Below, one piece after another: positions 55,326 to 63,925 of a DNA stretch of 64,000 bases. A program made the position numbers and the translations under genes. The notes beneath the pieces are model-generated. The model did no database searches, was not told the DNA's origin, and saw only the letters and a program-made list of their open reading frames with translations. The number at the start of each line of letters is the position of its first letter. Position 1 is the stretch's first letter. Origin of the DNA: Dorea phocaeensis (GTDB taxonomy: Bacteria > Bacillota > Clostridia > Lachnospirales > Lachnospiraceae); contig NZ_OEPZ01000001.1 of the NCBI RefSeq assembly GCF_900240315.1, positions 781,706-845,705 of the forward strand, in the 5' to 3' direction.

Positions 55326-56147
55326 TTAACGATTCTTTAAATAAGGAATTTCAATAGGATCGATTGGATCCATTGGATTCTCTACTTGTCCTTTCAGCCT
55401 TCTCTTTCGGCGCTTGGACAACTCTCCTGCTTTATTATAAAACCAGAAAGAATAGACCAGCAGTTTATTAGCCTTTCCCATCTTGTCTTTGGTTGTCTTA
55501 CCGTATAATGTACCACCAGCTTCAATCGGAACCTTTCTCCTAATCAGTGAAATTAGTTCTGTCTCACAGGTTACATACTCCGGAAGTTCCGTATACGCCA
55601 TGGAAACACACTCCAGCTTATGCGCATCACTTCCACCGATTCCCGGCTTCTTATACTTCCTTGCCAGCTTCATGGCACCCTCATTTGATTCCTTCGATTC
55701 ACAGGCATTAAACGCTTCTATGAAATCAAACCGCTTAACAATCTCCGGTGACTGATAGAACCTTTTACTCTTGGTATAACTTAAATATTTCTCTCCGCAC
55801 GGATGTGCCGGTCCCAAAATCCCGCCATGACGATGAACAAAATCAATCAATACAGAAACCGGAAGTCCCCTAAGTTCCAAAAGCCTCATCTTCACACCTT
55901 CCGGCATAATACAAATAATATGTCCCGCATCACAGGTATCATACTCAATCCCCTTCAATACAACAAAATCCTCGTGCTTCTTGCCCTTCATCGTATTCTT
56001 CCAATGTCTGTACCCCTTATAGGTATCATGATCTGTGATCAGCATCCCGTCAAATCCATGTTCTTTCAATTTGGTAATATACTCATCCAGACTCACCTTG
56101 CTGTCTATCGATCCTTCCTTTACATGGCAGTGCATATCTATCTTCAT
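55326..56147 (-). CDS. PHP-domain phosphoesterase
   Basis: 273 aa from the ATG at 56145-56147, seven bases after AAGGAGG; the frame is open seven codons higher through the ribosome site. Metal-binding motifs of the PHP family: KIDMHCHVKEG at the start, ITDHDTYKGYRH, GPAHPCGE and GGSDAHKLE. The C-terminus is basic (KRRKRRLKGQ). PHP proteins hydrolyse phosphoesters of nucleotides or sugars, and the stand-alone members resemble 3',5'-nucleoside bisphosphate phosphatases. The substrate is not determined. Confidence 0.88.
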   Translation of the reverse strand: MKIDMHCHVKEGSIDSKVSLDEYITKLKEHGFDGMLITDHDTYKGYRHWKNTMKGKKHEDFVVLKGIEYDTCDAGHIICIMPEGVKMRLLELRGLPVSVLIDFVHRHGGILGPAHPCGEKYLSYTKSKRFYQSPEIVKRFDFIEAFNACESKESNEGAMKLARKYKKPGIGGSDAHKLECVSMAYTELPEYVTCETELISLIRRKVPIEAGGTLYGKTTKDKMGKANKLLVYSFWFYNKAGELSKRRKRRLKGQVENPMDPIDPIEIPYLKNR

Positions 56148-56251
56148 AAGGAAGCCTCCTTCGCTCATATCTTACTTATAATTATACCACATTTGCCCTA
56201 AAATACAACCAAACCAAACAACAGGATAAGATTCCTTTTCCTCCACCTAAA

Positions 56252-56425
56252 CTATGCTGCATTCTTCCTTCCTGCTATCTCCCGAATCACATATGCACAC
56301 ACCGTCCAAATCAGTATGGAAGGGTATGCAGAAATCTCGCCTTCTGTAAAACTATACATTACCAAAACCACTGCCTGTATCATCCCACATAATACCATTG
56401 CCAAAATTCTTACTTTTTTTCCCAT
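56252..56425 (-). CDS. Small membrane protein, 57 aa
   Basis: Runs from the ATG at 56423-56425 to TAG at 56252-56254. It begins MGKKVRILAMVLCGMIQAVV and ends IREIAGRKNAA; two hydrophobic stretches (about 6-24 and 36-49) flank the polar FTEGEIS. GGAGAGG lies nine bases upstream on the minus strand. This ribosome site could pair with CACCTCTTC about 30 bases before it. Family unknown. It fits between the PHP gene and the acidic-tailed membrane protein. Confidence 0.6.
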   Translation of the reverse strand: MGKKVRILAMVLCGMIQAVVLVMYSFTEGEISAYPSILIWTVCAYVIREIAGRKNAA

Positions 56426-56493
56426 AATAAAGCACCTCTCCTTCTATAGCTTTTACTATATCAGAAGAGGTGTTCTATAAAACGGACTCCTTT

Positions 56494-57303
56494 TTACAAG
56501 TCCTCTGTATTCATAATTTCAATATCATCATCGTCGTCATCTATGTCCTGCATATCCTCGTCAGCGTCCTCATCAGCGTCTCCCGCCAACTCGTCATCCA
56601 AAACCATTCTCGCTTTTTCGACCTCAGATTCCATCGATACTGCTTCACGAAACTTCTCCGAATGGATCTTTTCTTTTCTTCCCATCTTCCTGGAATGCAT
56701 CATAAACTGAACCACCATGCCTAGCACTGCCAGCAAAACAGTGATCACCCAGGTCAGCAGTCCTATCCTTCCTTGAATGAACCAAGAAGCTGCACTTCCT
56801 ATCATCAAGCCTCCGCTTATTGCCGTAACAGATACTGCAACAAGCTCTTCCTGCTTCACGGCCAAAATTGCAAGAAGCAAACCAACTACCAATCCTGCAA
56901 TCGAAATCATCAGGAAATAGGATGGTGAAATCAGCAGGCCGATTCCGGAAACAATCTCTGCACTCAGAACCAGTACAGACCAAAAGACTCCCGCCTTTCT
57001 GAATATTCCAAACAGAATAGCAAGAAGCAGACCGGTTCCTGCAACACATCCCACAAACGCTCCGCCGGAAAGCCCGAATACAACAGCTGCCACTGTTCCT
57101 AAAACAGCTCCCGTCAGAAGTCCTGTCACCACGCCAATCACTCGAATTATCTTCTGACCAAACAGACAGAAAACAACACCGATCACAAGCGCCGCAATCA
57201 AAATTATCATCTCCAGCTCTTTGGGAAGCGCCACAAAAACGCTGGTCGGCCCATCTGCACCGCCTGTTAGCGACTCCATTATCAGACTTGCTTCATTCAT
57301 CAT
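56494..57303 (-). CDS. Polytopic membrane protein with acidic C-terminal tail
   Basis: 269 aa. An N-terminal segment LTGGADGPTSVFVA is followed by about seven hydrophobic helices, a layout like TM7S3/DUF4203 proteins. The C-terminal ~65 residues are strongly charged and end in Asp/Glu runs (DADEDADEDMQDIDDDDDD). The GGADGPTS motif also occurs near the start of Na+-pumping decarboxylase beta subunits, as I recall, but the rest does not match them. Function not known. Confidence 0.65.
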   Translation of the reverse strand: MMNEASLIMESLTGGADGPTSVFVALPKELEMIILIAALVIGVVFCLFGQKIIRVIGVVTGLLTGAVLGTVAAVVFGLSGGAFVGCVAGTGLLLAILFGIFRKAGVFWSVLVLSAEIVSGIGLLISPSYFLMISIAGLVVGLLLAILAVKQEELVAVSVTAISGGLMIGSAASWFIQGRIGLLTWVITVLLAVLGMVVQFMMHSRKMGRKEKIHSEKFREAVSMESEVEKARMVLDDELAGDADEDADEDMQDIDDDDDDIEIMNTEDL

Positions 57304-57366
57304 AATTCTTATCTCCTTTACCCCTTATTCGCTGCCTATCTTCCCTTAAGTATGTGCCAATTCTGC

Positions 57367-57933
57367 CTAAAATGCAACGGATCCGGTGTCTACTCCGTTA
57401 ATCACATAGTAAATCGCACTTTCCTGAGGCTTGATATAAAGATCCATAGACTTGATCTCACCAACTTTTCTTCCAGATTTTGTCCATGCTTTCTTTACTC
57501 TTGCGATCATTTCCTTTTCTTCGACCTGTTTTCCGTCGTGTTCCACAATCGCTCTTACCTTCAGTTCTTTCTTTACAGCTGCCTTTTTTGCCACTGTTTT
57601 CTTCGTTGCCTTTTCAGCTGTTTTCTCCTCGGATGTCTTAGCCTCAGCTGTCTTCGTCTCTACTGTCTTTGTCTCTACTGTCTTTGTCTCAGGTGTCTTC
57701 GTCTCAGGCATTTTCTTTGCTGCTGTTTTTTCTTCTGGAGTCTCAACCTTGACTGCTCCTACTGCAAACGTTTTCTTCTCTAGTTCTGCTTTTTCTGCTG
57801 AAACCTCATTTGCCACCGGCGCTGCCTTCTCTTCTGCTGTCTTTACGGATGATGTGGTCTTAACTGGCTCTGCTGCAACCTTTTTTGCAGTCTCCTGTTT
57901 CTTAGTTACTCGTGTTACTTTCTTTCTAGCCAT
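57367..57933 (-). CDS. DUF6465-family protein with Lys/Thr/Glu repeats
   Basis: 188 aa. The first 120 residues are low-complexity and basic, with repeats of ETKTVETKT, AEAKTSEEKT and KKTVAKKAA, like histone-H1-type tails. The folded C-terminal ~65 residues (VRAIVEHDGKQVEEKEMIAR and AIYYVINGVDTGSVAF) match the family known as DUF6465 in Lachnospiraceae. It is probably cytoplasmic or nucleoid-associated; that is inferred only from composition. Confidence 0.75.
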   Translation of the reverse strand: MARKKVTRVTKKQETAKKVAAEPVKTTSSVKTAEEKAAPVANEVSAEKAELEKKTFAVGAVKVETPEEKTAAKKMPETKTPETKTVETKTVETKTAEAKTSEEKTAEKATKKTVAKKAAVKKELKVRAIVEHDGKQVEEKEMIARVKKAWTKSGRKVGEIKSMDLYIKPQESAIYYVINGVDTGSVAF

Positions 57934-58010
57934 CTTAATTCCTCCTCATATATCCTAAGCTCTTCACCTAGTCTTACCTATTATAACACATTCCCATAAA
58001 AAAGCAATTT

Positions 58011-58868
58011 TCAGACGAAAAGATCTATTCCAATACCTGCAGCAATAGAAATACCCAAAAGCATTCCCACAATTTTTAAATTTTCTATACGATTATGATT
58101 CATTTTAAACAACACTACGAGTCCCACTCCAGCCCCTGTACAAAGGCCTGCTATCACTGACGCAAACGAAATTGCTCCACTTAAGTACAGCTGTGTTAAC
58201 AGTACCGATGCTGCACAATTTGGAATCAATCCAATCACAGCAGCTGCCACCGGCTGGAATATGGTATCCCCTAAAAGCATGGTAGAAATTTTCTCCACAC
58301 CGAGTAATTCAATCGCCCCATGTAAAATACAGGTGAATAGAAATAAATAAACAAAGATCCGAATCGTATGCCACCAGGCTGGAAGGAGAATTCCCACCTG
58401 ATGTTCCTGACATCCGCATTCCGTACAGAGCTCTCCCTGTTCCTTAGGAACCATAATCTTATCTTTCAAGAACAGGTCAACCAGATATCCTGCCGACGCA
58501 CCAATCAGCACTTTCACTGCAAGCAGTGCTCCTACTTCCTTCATGTACCCCGGACTTCCCATAATAATCAGAATTGCCTCATCCGATGTTGCGATAAATA
58601 CAGACAAAAGCGTCCCCGGAGAAATCACACCTCCGGCATACAGATTGGCTGCCATTACTGAAAAACCACACTGGGGAACACATCCGGCGATCGCCCCTAC
58701 CAACGGTCCTGCTACTCCCACTTTTTTTAGTATTCGCGCCAAAGCTCCGCCGGAATAGTGCTCTAATCCCTCTATCAACAAAAATGCGGCAAACAGAAAC
58801 GGTAACATCTTCACACAATCTATACCGCTGTCTAATACCACTTCTTTGAGCGATTCAAATAAATCCAT
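58011..58868 (-). CDS. Putative arsenic efflux permease (ArsP_2 family)
   Basis: 285 aa with about eight helices. Repeated halves carry GAIAGCVPQCGFSVMAANLY and GLIPNCAASVLLTQLYLSGA, a Cys-containing permease signature. A cytoplasmic loop holds CTECGCQEH, a likely metal or metalloid site. The family (PF11449) is annotated as putative arsenic efflux; organoarsenical or other substrates are possible. There are no arsenic regulator genes nearby. Confidence 0.82.
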   Translation of the reverse strand: MDLFESLKEVVLDSGIDCVKMLPFLFAAFLLIEGLEHYSGGALARILKKVGVAGPLVGAIAGCVPQCGFSVMAANLYAGGVISPGTLLSVFIATSDEAILIIMGSPGYMKEVGALLAVKVLIGASAGYLVDLFLKDKIMVPKEQGELCTECGCQEHQVGILLPAWWHTIRIFVYLFLFTCILHGAIELLGVEKISTMLLGDTIFQPVAAAVIGLIPNCAASVLLTQLYLSGAISFASVIAGLCTGAGVGLVVLFKMNHNRIENLKIVGMLLGISIAAGIGIDLFV

Positions 58869-58976
58869 GTTTTGTCATCCTTCCTAAACCTGTCAATGAT
58901 CTCAATGGATCTATTTTAGACTCTGCTCTGAAATTTGGCAAGGAGATTTTTCTAAAACTTTCTTCTTATCTGATCC

Positions 58977-59597
58977 TTACCAGTTCTTATACATTCCTTC
59001 CAGCACATCTACCGTCCGCTCAATACCAAGCCTGCTGACATTTAAAAGAATCTGACGAGATTCTATACTTCCCCACTCCTGACCTGTGTGCGATTCATAA
59101 TAATATCTTCTCTCACGGTCAATTTTCTTAATCTTATCTGCTGCCTTCCGCTCTGATACATCATACCTCTTTGCGATCCGCCGAATCCGGTCCTCTTTGT
59201 CTGCACAGATAAAAATATGAATACAATTAGGATTCTTTGCCAACACATAGTCTGCACAGCGCCCGACAATCACACATGGTCCACGCTCCGCCAGCTTATG
59301 AATAATCTCTGACTGCAGATCATACATCTGCTCTCCCAGTGGCTGCGCACACTCCATAGAATTAGTATACGGCGAATATTCCAATGGCGCCAACACATAT
59401 CCTGCCAGGAAACTATTTAATGTCGTCTCATCCACTGCCTGCGCCGTCTCTTCACGAATTCCCAGCTTATCTGCTGCCATCCTAACCAAATTGTTGTCAT
59501 ACATAGGAATATCCAGCCTCGTTGCCAGCAAATTTCCAATCTCATGGCCACCGCTTCCAAACTGTCTCCCTATCGTAATAATCTTGTGATCTGTCAT
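58977..59597 (-). CDS. Cytidylate kinase-like protein
   Basis: 206 aa. The P-loop is IGRQFGSGGHEIG at about residues 9-21, and the NMP-binding half includes PMYDNNLVRMAADKLGI, GPCVIVGRCADYVL and IARRIAKRYDVSERKAADKI (the last with IR in place of IA at its start). The Cytidylate_kin2 family resembles CMP kinase but is not the housekeeping Cmk; the real substrate is unknown. It starts 18 bp after the ubiB fragment stop on the same strand. Confidence 0.85.
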   Translation of the reverse strand: MTDHKIITIGRQFGSGGHEIGNLLATRLDIPMYDNNLVRMAADKLGIREETAQAVDETTLNSFLAGYVLAPLEYSPYTNSMECAQPLGEQMYDLQSEIIHKLAERGPCVIVGRCADYVLAKNPNCIHIFICADKEDRIRRIAKRYDVSERKAADKIKKIDRERRYYYESHTGQEWGSIESRQILLNVSRLGIERTVDVLEGMYKNW

Positions 59598-59615
59598 CTT
59601 ACTCCCTCCTTCATC

Positions 59616-60765
59616 CTACTTCCTTGAAAAAATATGTTTCAAAAATACATACATTACAATTCCAAATGCAATCAGATATCCAAATGCTCCAAGCGCTGGA
59701 ATTCCCCATATCTTCGGCTTCATATCCGTTGTACAGATAATACTGGAGCTGATCAAAAGCGCCATCACCCAAAGTCCTATCACAATATTGCGTACCAGTC
59801 TGCGAAGAAGTCGCTCTAATTCTGTTGATGCATGCAGATCCAGATTCACCTTTGTCTGCCCTTTTAAATGACCTTGCAGAATATCTGAAACCAATGACGG
59901 GATACCAATTGCTTTATGAATAGAGCGATATAGTTCCCGCCCTCCTTTTTTCAATTCCTGACTAAAGCTTCGCTCTTCCAATACAATTCCTGCCATATGA
60001 GCAGACGCAATTTCAACCATATTGATCTGTGGAGCAATTTCTGCCAGCACGCCCTGCATGTGCGTCAATCCCCTCGCCAGCATCGTCATCCCGTGAGGCA
60101 TAATAATTTTGTTTTCCTTCATCACCTCCATAAGGCTCATCGTAATCTCTGCCAGATCAATCTTTCCAATATGCATAGAACCATATTTCACAAGAAGCCC
60201 CCGGATATCTTCATACAACCGGCTCTGATCTGGCTTTTCTTTAAATTCTCCCAACGTCAGCACAACTTCTTCAATCAAGCCCACATCCTGCAATGCAATT
60301 CCCTGAATCGCTTTTCCGATCTGTTCCCGATCCGAATCCGTCAGCCGCCCCATCATCCCCATATCAAGCCAGACAATTTTTCCTTCCCGTACTTTCACAT
60401 TGCCCGGATGTGGATCTGCATGGAAAAAACCATCTTCCATCACCTGCTTAATGTAATGATCGACCAGCTTACTTCCAATCTCTTCCAAATCGTAGCCTTC
60501 TGCTTCCAGATGTTCCCGGTCATCAATTGCATACCCTTCTATGTATTCCATCACCAATACCAAATGATTCGTATACACTTGATAAAGCTTTGGAACGCCT
60601 ACAAAAGCAATCTCTTTATTTCTTCTGGCAAACTCCTCTAGGTTGGCTGCCTCCGTCTGGAAATCCATTTCTTCCTTCGTCACCATCCATAATTCATCCA
60701 GCACCATATCAAGATCTACCAAATCCTTAAAGCTTACCGGCGGAAGCAGCTTGACACAGCAATGC
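59616..60765 (-). pseudogene. ABC1/UbiB-family kinase, 5'-truncated
   Basis: About 380 codons matching the last two thirds of an AarF/UbiB-like kinase: LVDLDMVLDELW, EEMDFQTEAANLEEF, DGFFHADPHPGNV, WLDMGMMGRL and a C-terminal pair of membrane helices. Full members are about 530-560 aa. The N-terminal KxGQ motif and the VAVK lysine strand are missing, so the kinase cannot be complete. No ATG starts this frame; a TTG at 60765-60767 is the nearest. The 5' side is replaced by the start of a diacylglycerol-kinase gene in another frame. Confidence 0.75.
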
Positions 60766-60865
60766 AATGAATTTTCATATTTCTCTCTTTGCGTATCCCG
60801 CTGAAACTCCCCTCGAATGCATAACCAAAACTCCGATACAAAGGATTCTTTTTTTGCCTGTCCAT
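60734..60865 (-). pseudogene. dgkA N-terminal fragment (diacylglycerol/undecaprenol kinase family)
   Basis: A 43-codon frame from the ATG at 60863-60865 (AAGGTGG five bases upstream) to TAA at 60734-60736. It reads MDRQKKNPLYRSFGYAFEGS, then SFSGIRKERNMKIHCIAV, close to the start of Gram-positive DgkA (RSFGHAFRG; ERNMKIHF). After CIAV the homology breaks off into SSCFRR and a stop. The break coincides with the first ubiB-like codons, so the two genes are joined at about 60755-60765. Confidence 0.75.
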
Positions 60866-60969
60866 TTCGTCCACCTTCTCGTCCAAGATTTTCTTATATT
60901 GTACTACAGTTAAGATTAAAAGTATTTATTTTCAGATAGTTTTTATGGAAATTTTCTTTTTCCTATATA

Positions 60970-60999
60970 CTGACAACGTTCAACTTGAAATGCTATAAT
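60970..60999 (+). promoter_or_regulatory. Candidate promoter of the P1 peptidase gene
   Basis: CTGACA (60970-60975), 18-bp spacer, TATAAT (60994-60999). Between it and the ATG lies the perfect dyad TAGCAATTGCTA (61025-61036), a possible operator. Confidence 0.5.
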
Positions 61000-61065
61000 A
61001 AAAATAATTAACTGCTATCATTTTTAGCAATTGCTATATTACTTATACTATAATGGAGGCTTTTT

Positions 61066-62052
61066 ATGAATCATCGAACAATCCTGCAAGAAATCTCAAT
61101 CTTAGATCTTCCCGGTCTTCACGTCGGGCATGCTCAGAATACTACTGCAAAAACAGGGGTAACCGTTCTGCTCTTTGATCATGGTGCCCGCGTCGGCATC
61201 GATATCAGTGGTGGCGGACCGGCTTCCAGAGAAACCCCTCTTGCCAACCCTGAAACCGCCGACAATCCAGTCAATGCCATCGTACTGTCCGGTGGTTCCG
61301 CTTACGGTCTCTCCGCTTCAGAGGGTGTCATGCGCTATCTGGAAGAACACGGAATTGGCTACCCTACCGGATTTGCAAATGTTCCCTTAGTGTTACAATC
61401 CTGCATTTATGATCTTGGAATTGGCGATGCAAACATCCGACCAGATGCACAAATGGGTTATGACGCATGTGCAAACGCTCAGATTCCCTGCACAGATCCT
61501 TCCCTTCTTCAAGGAAATGTAGGCGCTGGAATCGGAGCAACCGTTGGGAAAATCTGTGGAATGGAACGTGCTGATAAATCCGGTATCGGAATTCACGCAG
61601 TATCCATCGGTCCCTTAAAAATAGCTGCCATCGTCGTTCTGAATGCTTTGGGAGACATTTTCAATCCAGAAACCGGTCAAAAGATTGCCGGACTGCACAA
61701 TGAAGATAGAAGCGATTATGTCGACACGCGTGATATCCTCTATCAGATGTTTACCCCTACGGACCTCTTTACTGGAGAAGAAAAGTCCGGTAATCCGGTC
61801 CCCCTTCCTTCTACTAATACAACCATTGGCGCAATTATTACCAACGGAAATTTTTCTAAAGCAGAACTTTGCAAACTGGCATCCATGACTCGATGTGCCT
61901 ATGCAAGATGTATCAATCCGGTAGGTACCATGGCTGACGGCGATTCTATCTATGCTGCATCCATTGGCAAAATTGATGCTGATATTAACATGGTGGGAAC
62001 CCTTGCCGCTGAAATTATGGAAAAGGCAATTCAAAAAGCAGTGAGTATTTAA
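61066..62052 (+). CDS. P1/S58-family peptidase (DmpA-like)
   Basis: 328 aa. The DmpA fold is recognised by ISILDLPGLHVGHAQN, IDISGGGPASRETPLANP, AIVLSGGSAYGLSASEGVM and GNVGAGIGATVGK. The self-cleavage site should lie at NTT (251-253), before TIGAIITNGNFSK, where the new N-terminal Thr/Ser acts as nucleophile. It is an aminopeptidase-type enzyme of unknown substrate. GGAGG precedes the ATG. The stop codon overlaps that of the convergent Na/Pi gene in the sequence TTAA. Confidence 0.9.
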   Translation: MNHRTILQEISILDLPGLHVGHAQNTTAKTGVTVLLFDHGARVGIDISGGGPASRETPLANPETADNPVNAIVLSGGSAYGLSASEGVMRYLEEHGIGYPTGFANVPLVLQSCIYDLGIGDANIRPDAQMGYDACANAQIPCTDPSLLQGNVGAGIGATVGKICGMERADKSGIGIHAVSIGPLKIAAIVVLNALGDIFNPETGQKIAGLHNEDRSDYVDTRDILYQMFTPTDLFTGEEKSGNPVPLPSTNTTIGAIITNGNFSKAELCKLASMTRCAYARCINPVGTMADGDSIYAASIGKIDADINMVGTLAAEIMEKAIQKAVSI

Positions 62053-62062
62053 CTCACTGCTT
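62036..62062. terminator. Bidirectional hairpin over two stop codons
   Basis: AGCAGTGAGT (62037-62046) pairs with ACTCACTGCT (62052-62061) around ATTTA. Both convergent genes end in the shared TTAA inside the loop and stem. Confidence 0.75.
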
Positions 62063-63704
62063 CTTCCGCTATTCCAATACATCCATCAGCAATTCGATCC
62101 AAATTATATAAAATTTGAGAAAATTCTTTCGTCATGGACACATCACACTCTTTAGCTTTTATACGTTTTAAATGATCCTTCTTCAGCTTCTTCTGCGCTT
62201 TTCGAAGCTTGTCCTTAACCCCTATCACTTCCTGTGCGTAATCCTGATTCCCTTCTCTAACCGCTTCCATAGAGCCTTCAAATAAGCTTTGGGAAATACG
62301 AATACATTCCCTAAGATCAGAAAGTGCTTTCTCTGACATCTGCTTTCCTTCTTCATTCATCTGTTTACAAATCTCCGAAACCTCTCCACACCGATCCGCA
62401 ATTCGATCAATGTTGTTGGATACATAAAGATGAACCGCTGCCTGTTCGGATTGTTCTTCTGTCAGATTTCCACTCGAAAATAATCTTGTAATATAATTGT
62501 TCAATAAGTCACTTAGTTTTTTCACTGCATGGAAAGATTCATCCAGCTTCTCCTGCCAAAGTCTGTCCTGCTTTTCTGTAATGGCGTCCTTCATCGTTCC
62601 CAGCATAGAAGCTGCCAATTCAGAAAGATGATCAACTTCATTTGCAACAAGATAGATCGCAGCAGCCGGCTGACTTATCACTTTATCATCCAGATATTTC
62701 GGTTTCCAGAACACGGTAGCTTTCTCGTCATTGCCGCGAACAAGCCATGTAACAATCTTCACCATCAGCGGAATCAATGGAAGCCAAATCAATGTACACA
62801 CTACATTAAATGTTGTGTGGGCGTTTGCAATCTGTCTAGAAATAATATCAACTTCATTTCCCTTAGGTGAAATAAATTCTACAAACTTAACCAGAACCGG
62901 AATAATCCAAATAAATACCATACTTCCCGTAATATTGAATACACTGTGGGCAACCGCTGTCCGTTTCGCATTTTTAGACTGTCCAATGGACGCCAGAAGT
63001 GCCGTAATTGTTGTACCAATATTATCTCCCAGCAGAATTGGAATCGCTCCTGCCAGACCAATGACGCTGGTCACACCATCCGGTCCTGCCTGAGCTGCAA
63101 AATTCTGAAGCACCGCAATGGTAGCTGAACTGCTCTGTACTACAAGTGTCATCACAAGACCAAGCAAAACACCCAGAACTGGAATCTCTGATACTTTCCC
63201 CATCATGTCAATAAAAATTGGACTGTTTGCAAGCGGCTTCATCACACTTCCCATTATTTCAATTCCTTCAAACAGAAGACCAAAAGAAAAAATTACCATA
63301 CCAATATTTTTGATTTTTTCTTTTTTACTGATGAAATAAATCATAAATCCAATAAATATAATTGGATAAATATAATCACTGATCTTAAACGCAATCAACT
63401 GTGCTGTCATTGTGGTTCCGATATTTGCACCAAAGATTACGGAAATCGCTTGCGGAAGTTTCATAAGTCCTGCACTTACAAATCCTATCACCATAACCGT
63501 TGTTGCCGAACTACTCTGAAGTACTGCCGTTACGAGCGCCCCTGCAAGAGCACCCATGATAGGGTTCTTTGTAAGAAATTCCAAAATCTTTTTCATACGC
63601 TCTCCCGCTGCTTTCTGAAGCGCATCACTCATACTGTTCATTCCATAAAGGAATAACGCCAGGCCTCCTGCCAGGCCAAAAATTACAGAAACATTCTCAT
63701 TCAT
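62049..63704 (-). CDS. Na/Pi cotransporter family protein (NptA-like) with PhoU-like domain
   Basis: 551 aa. The membrane part contains the duplicated QSSSAT motif (LQSSSATTVMVIGFVSAG; VQSSSATIAVLQNFAAQ) and the GDNIGTTITA/GANIGTTMTA pairs of the SLC34/NptA family. The C-terminal 200 residues are helical and PhoU-like (NEVDHLSELAASMLGTMKDA). It likely takes up phosphate with Na+, though some bacterial members have other roles. Confidence 0.92.
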   Translation of the reverse strand: MNENVSVIFGLAGGLALFLYGMNSMSDALQKAAGERMKKILEFLTKNPIMGALAGALVTAVLQSSSATTVMVIGFVSAGLMKLPQAISVIFGANIGTTMTAQLIAFKISDYIYPIIFIGFMIYFISKKEKIKNIGMVIFSFGLLFEGIEIMGSVMKPLANSPIFIDMMGKVSEIPVLGVLLGLVMTLVVQSSSATIAVLQNFAAQAGPDGVTSVIGLAGAIPILLGDNIGTTITALLASIGQSKNAKRTAVAHSVFNITGSMVFIWIIPVLVKFVEFISPKGNEVDIISRQIANAHTTFNVVCTLIWLPLIPLMVKIVTWLVRGNDEKATVFWKPKYLDDKVISQPAAAIYLVANEVDHLSELAASMLGTMKDAITEKQDRLWQEKLDESFHAVKKLSDLLNNYITRLFSSGNLTEEQSEQAAVHLYVSNNIDRIADRCGEVSEICKQMNEEGKQMSEKALSDLRECIRISQSLFEGSMEAVREGNQDYAQEVIGVKDKLRKAQKKLKKDHLKRIKAKECDVSMTKEFSQILYNLDRIADGCIGIAEEAVS

Positions 63705-63825
63705 CTTTTGTTTTACCTTTCTTTAACTTCTTGTTAAACCAGATAAAACATAACATCCTCAGATCAAATTTTAATAATACCTATGTTAAATCTATGTAAA
63801 ATTATTTTACAAAACCTGATTTTAG

Positions 63826-63858
63826 CATAAAAAAAACAACTGGAAATTACCAGTTGTT
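63826..63858 (-). terminator. Terminator of the rRNA operon
   Basis: AACAACTGG (63835-63843) pairs with CCAGTTGTT (63850-63858); on the minus strand it is followed by a long T-run. The region 63705-63825 shows nothing else that I recognise. Confidence 0.85.
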
Positions 63859-63925
63859 TCCTATTATATACATCTTCAAAACTGCATATAAGAAACGTTT
63901 TCATCCTTTTACCTATCACCTTGCT

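Noticed and set aside
57560..57760. Short tandem repeats that could suggest a CRISPR array
   Set aside because: They are in-frame Lys/Thr/Glu codon repeats of the DUF6465 gene; spacers are absent. No CRISPR array is seen anywhere in the window.
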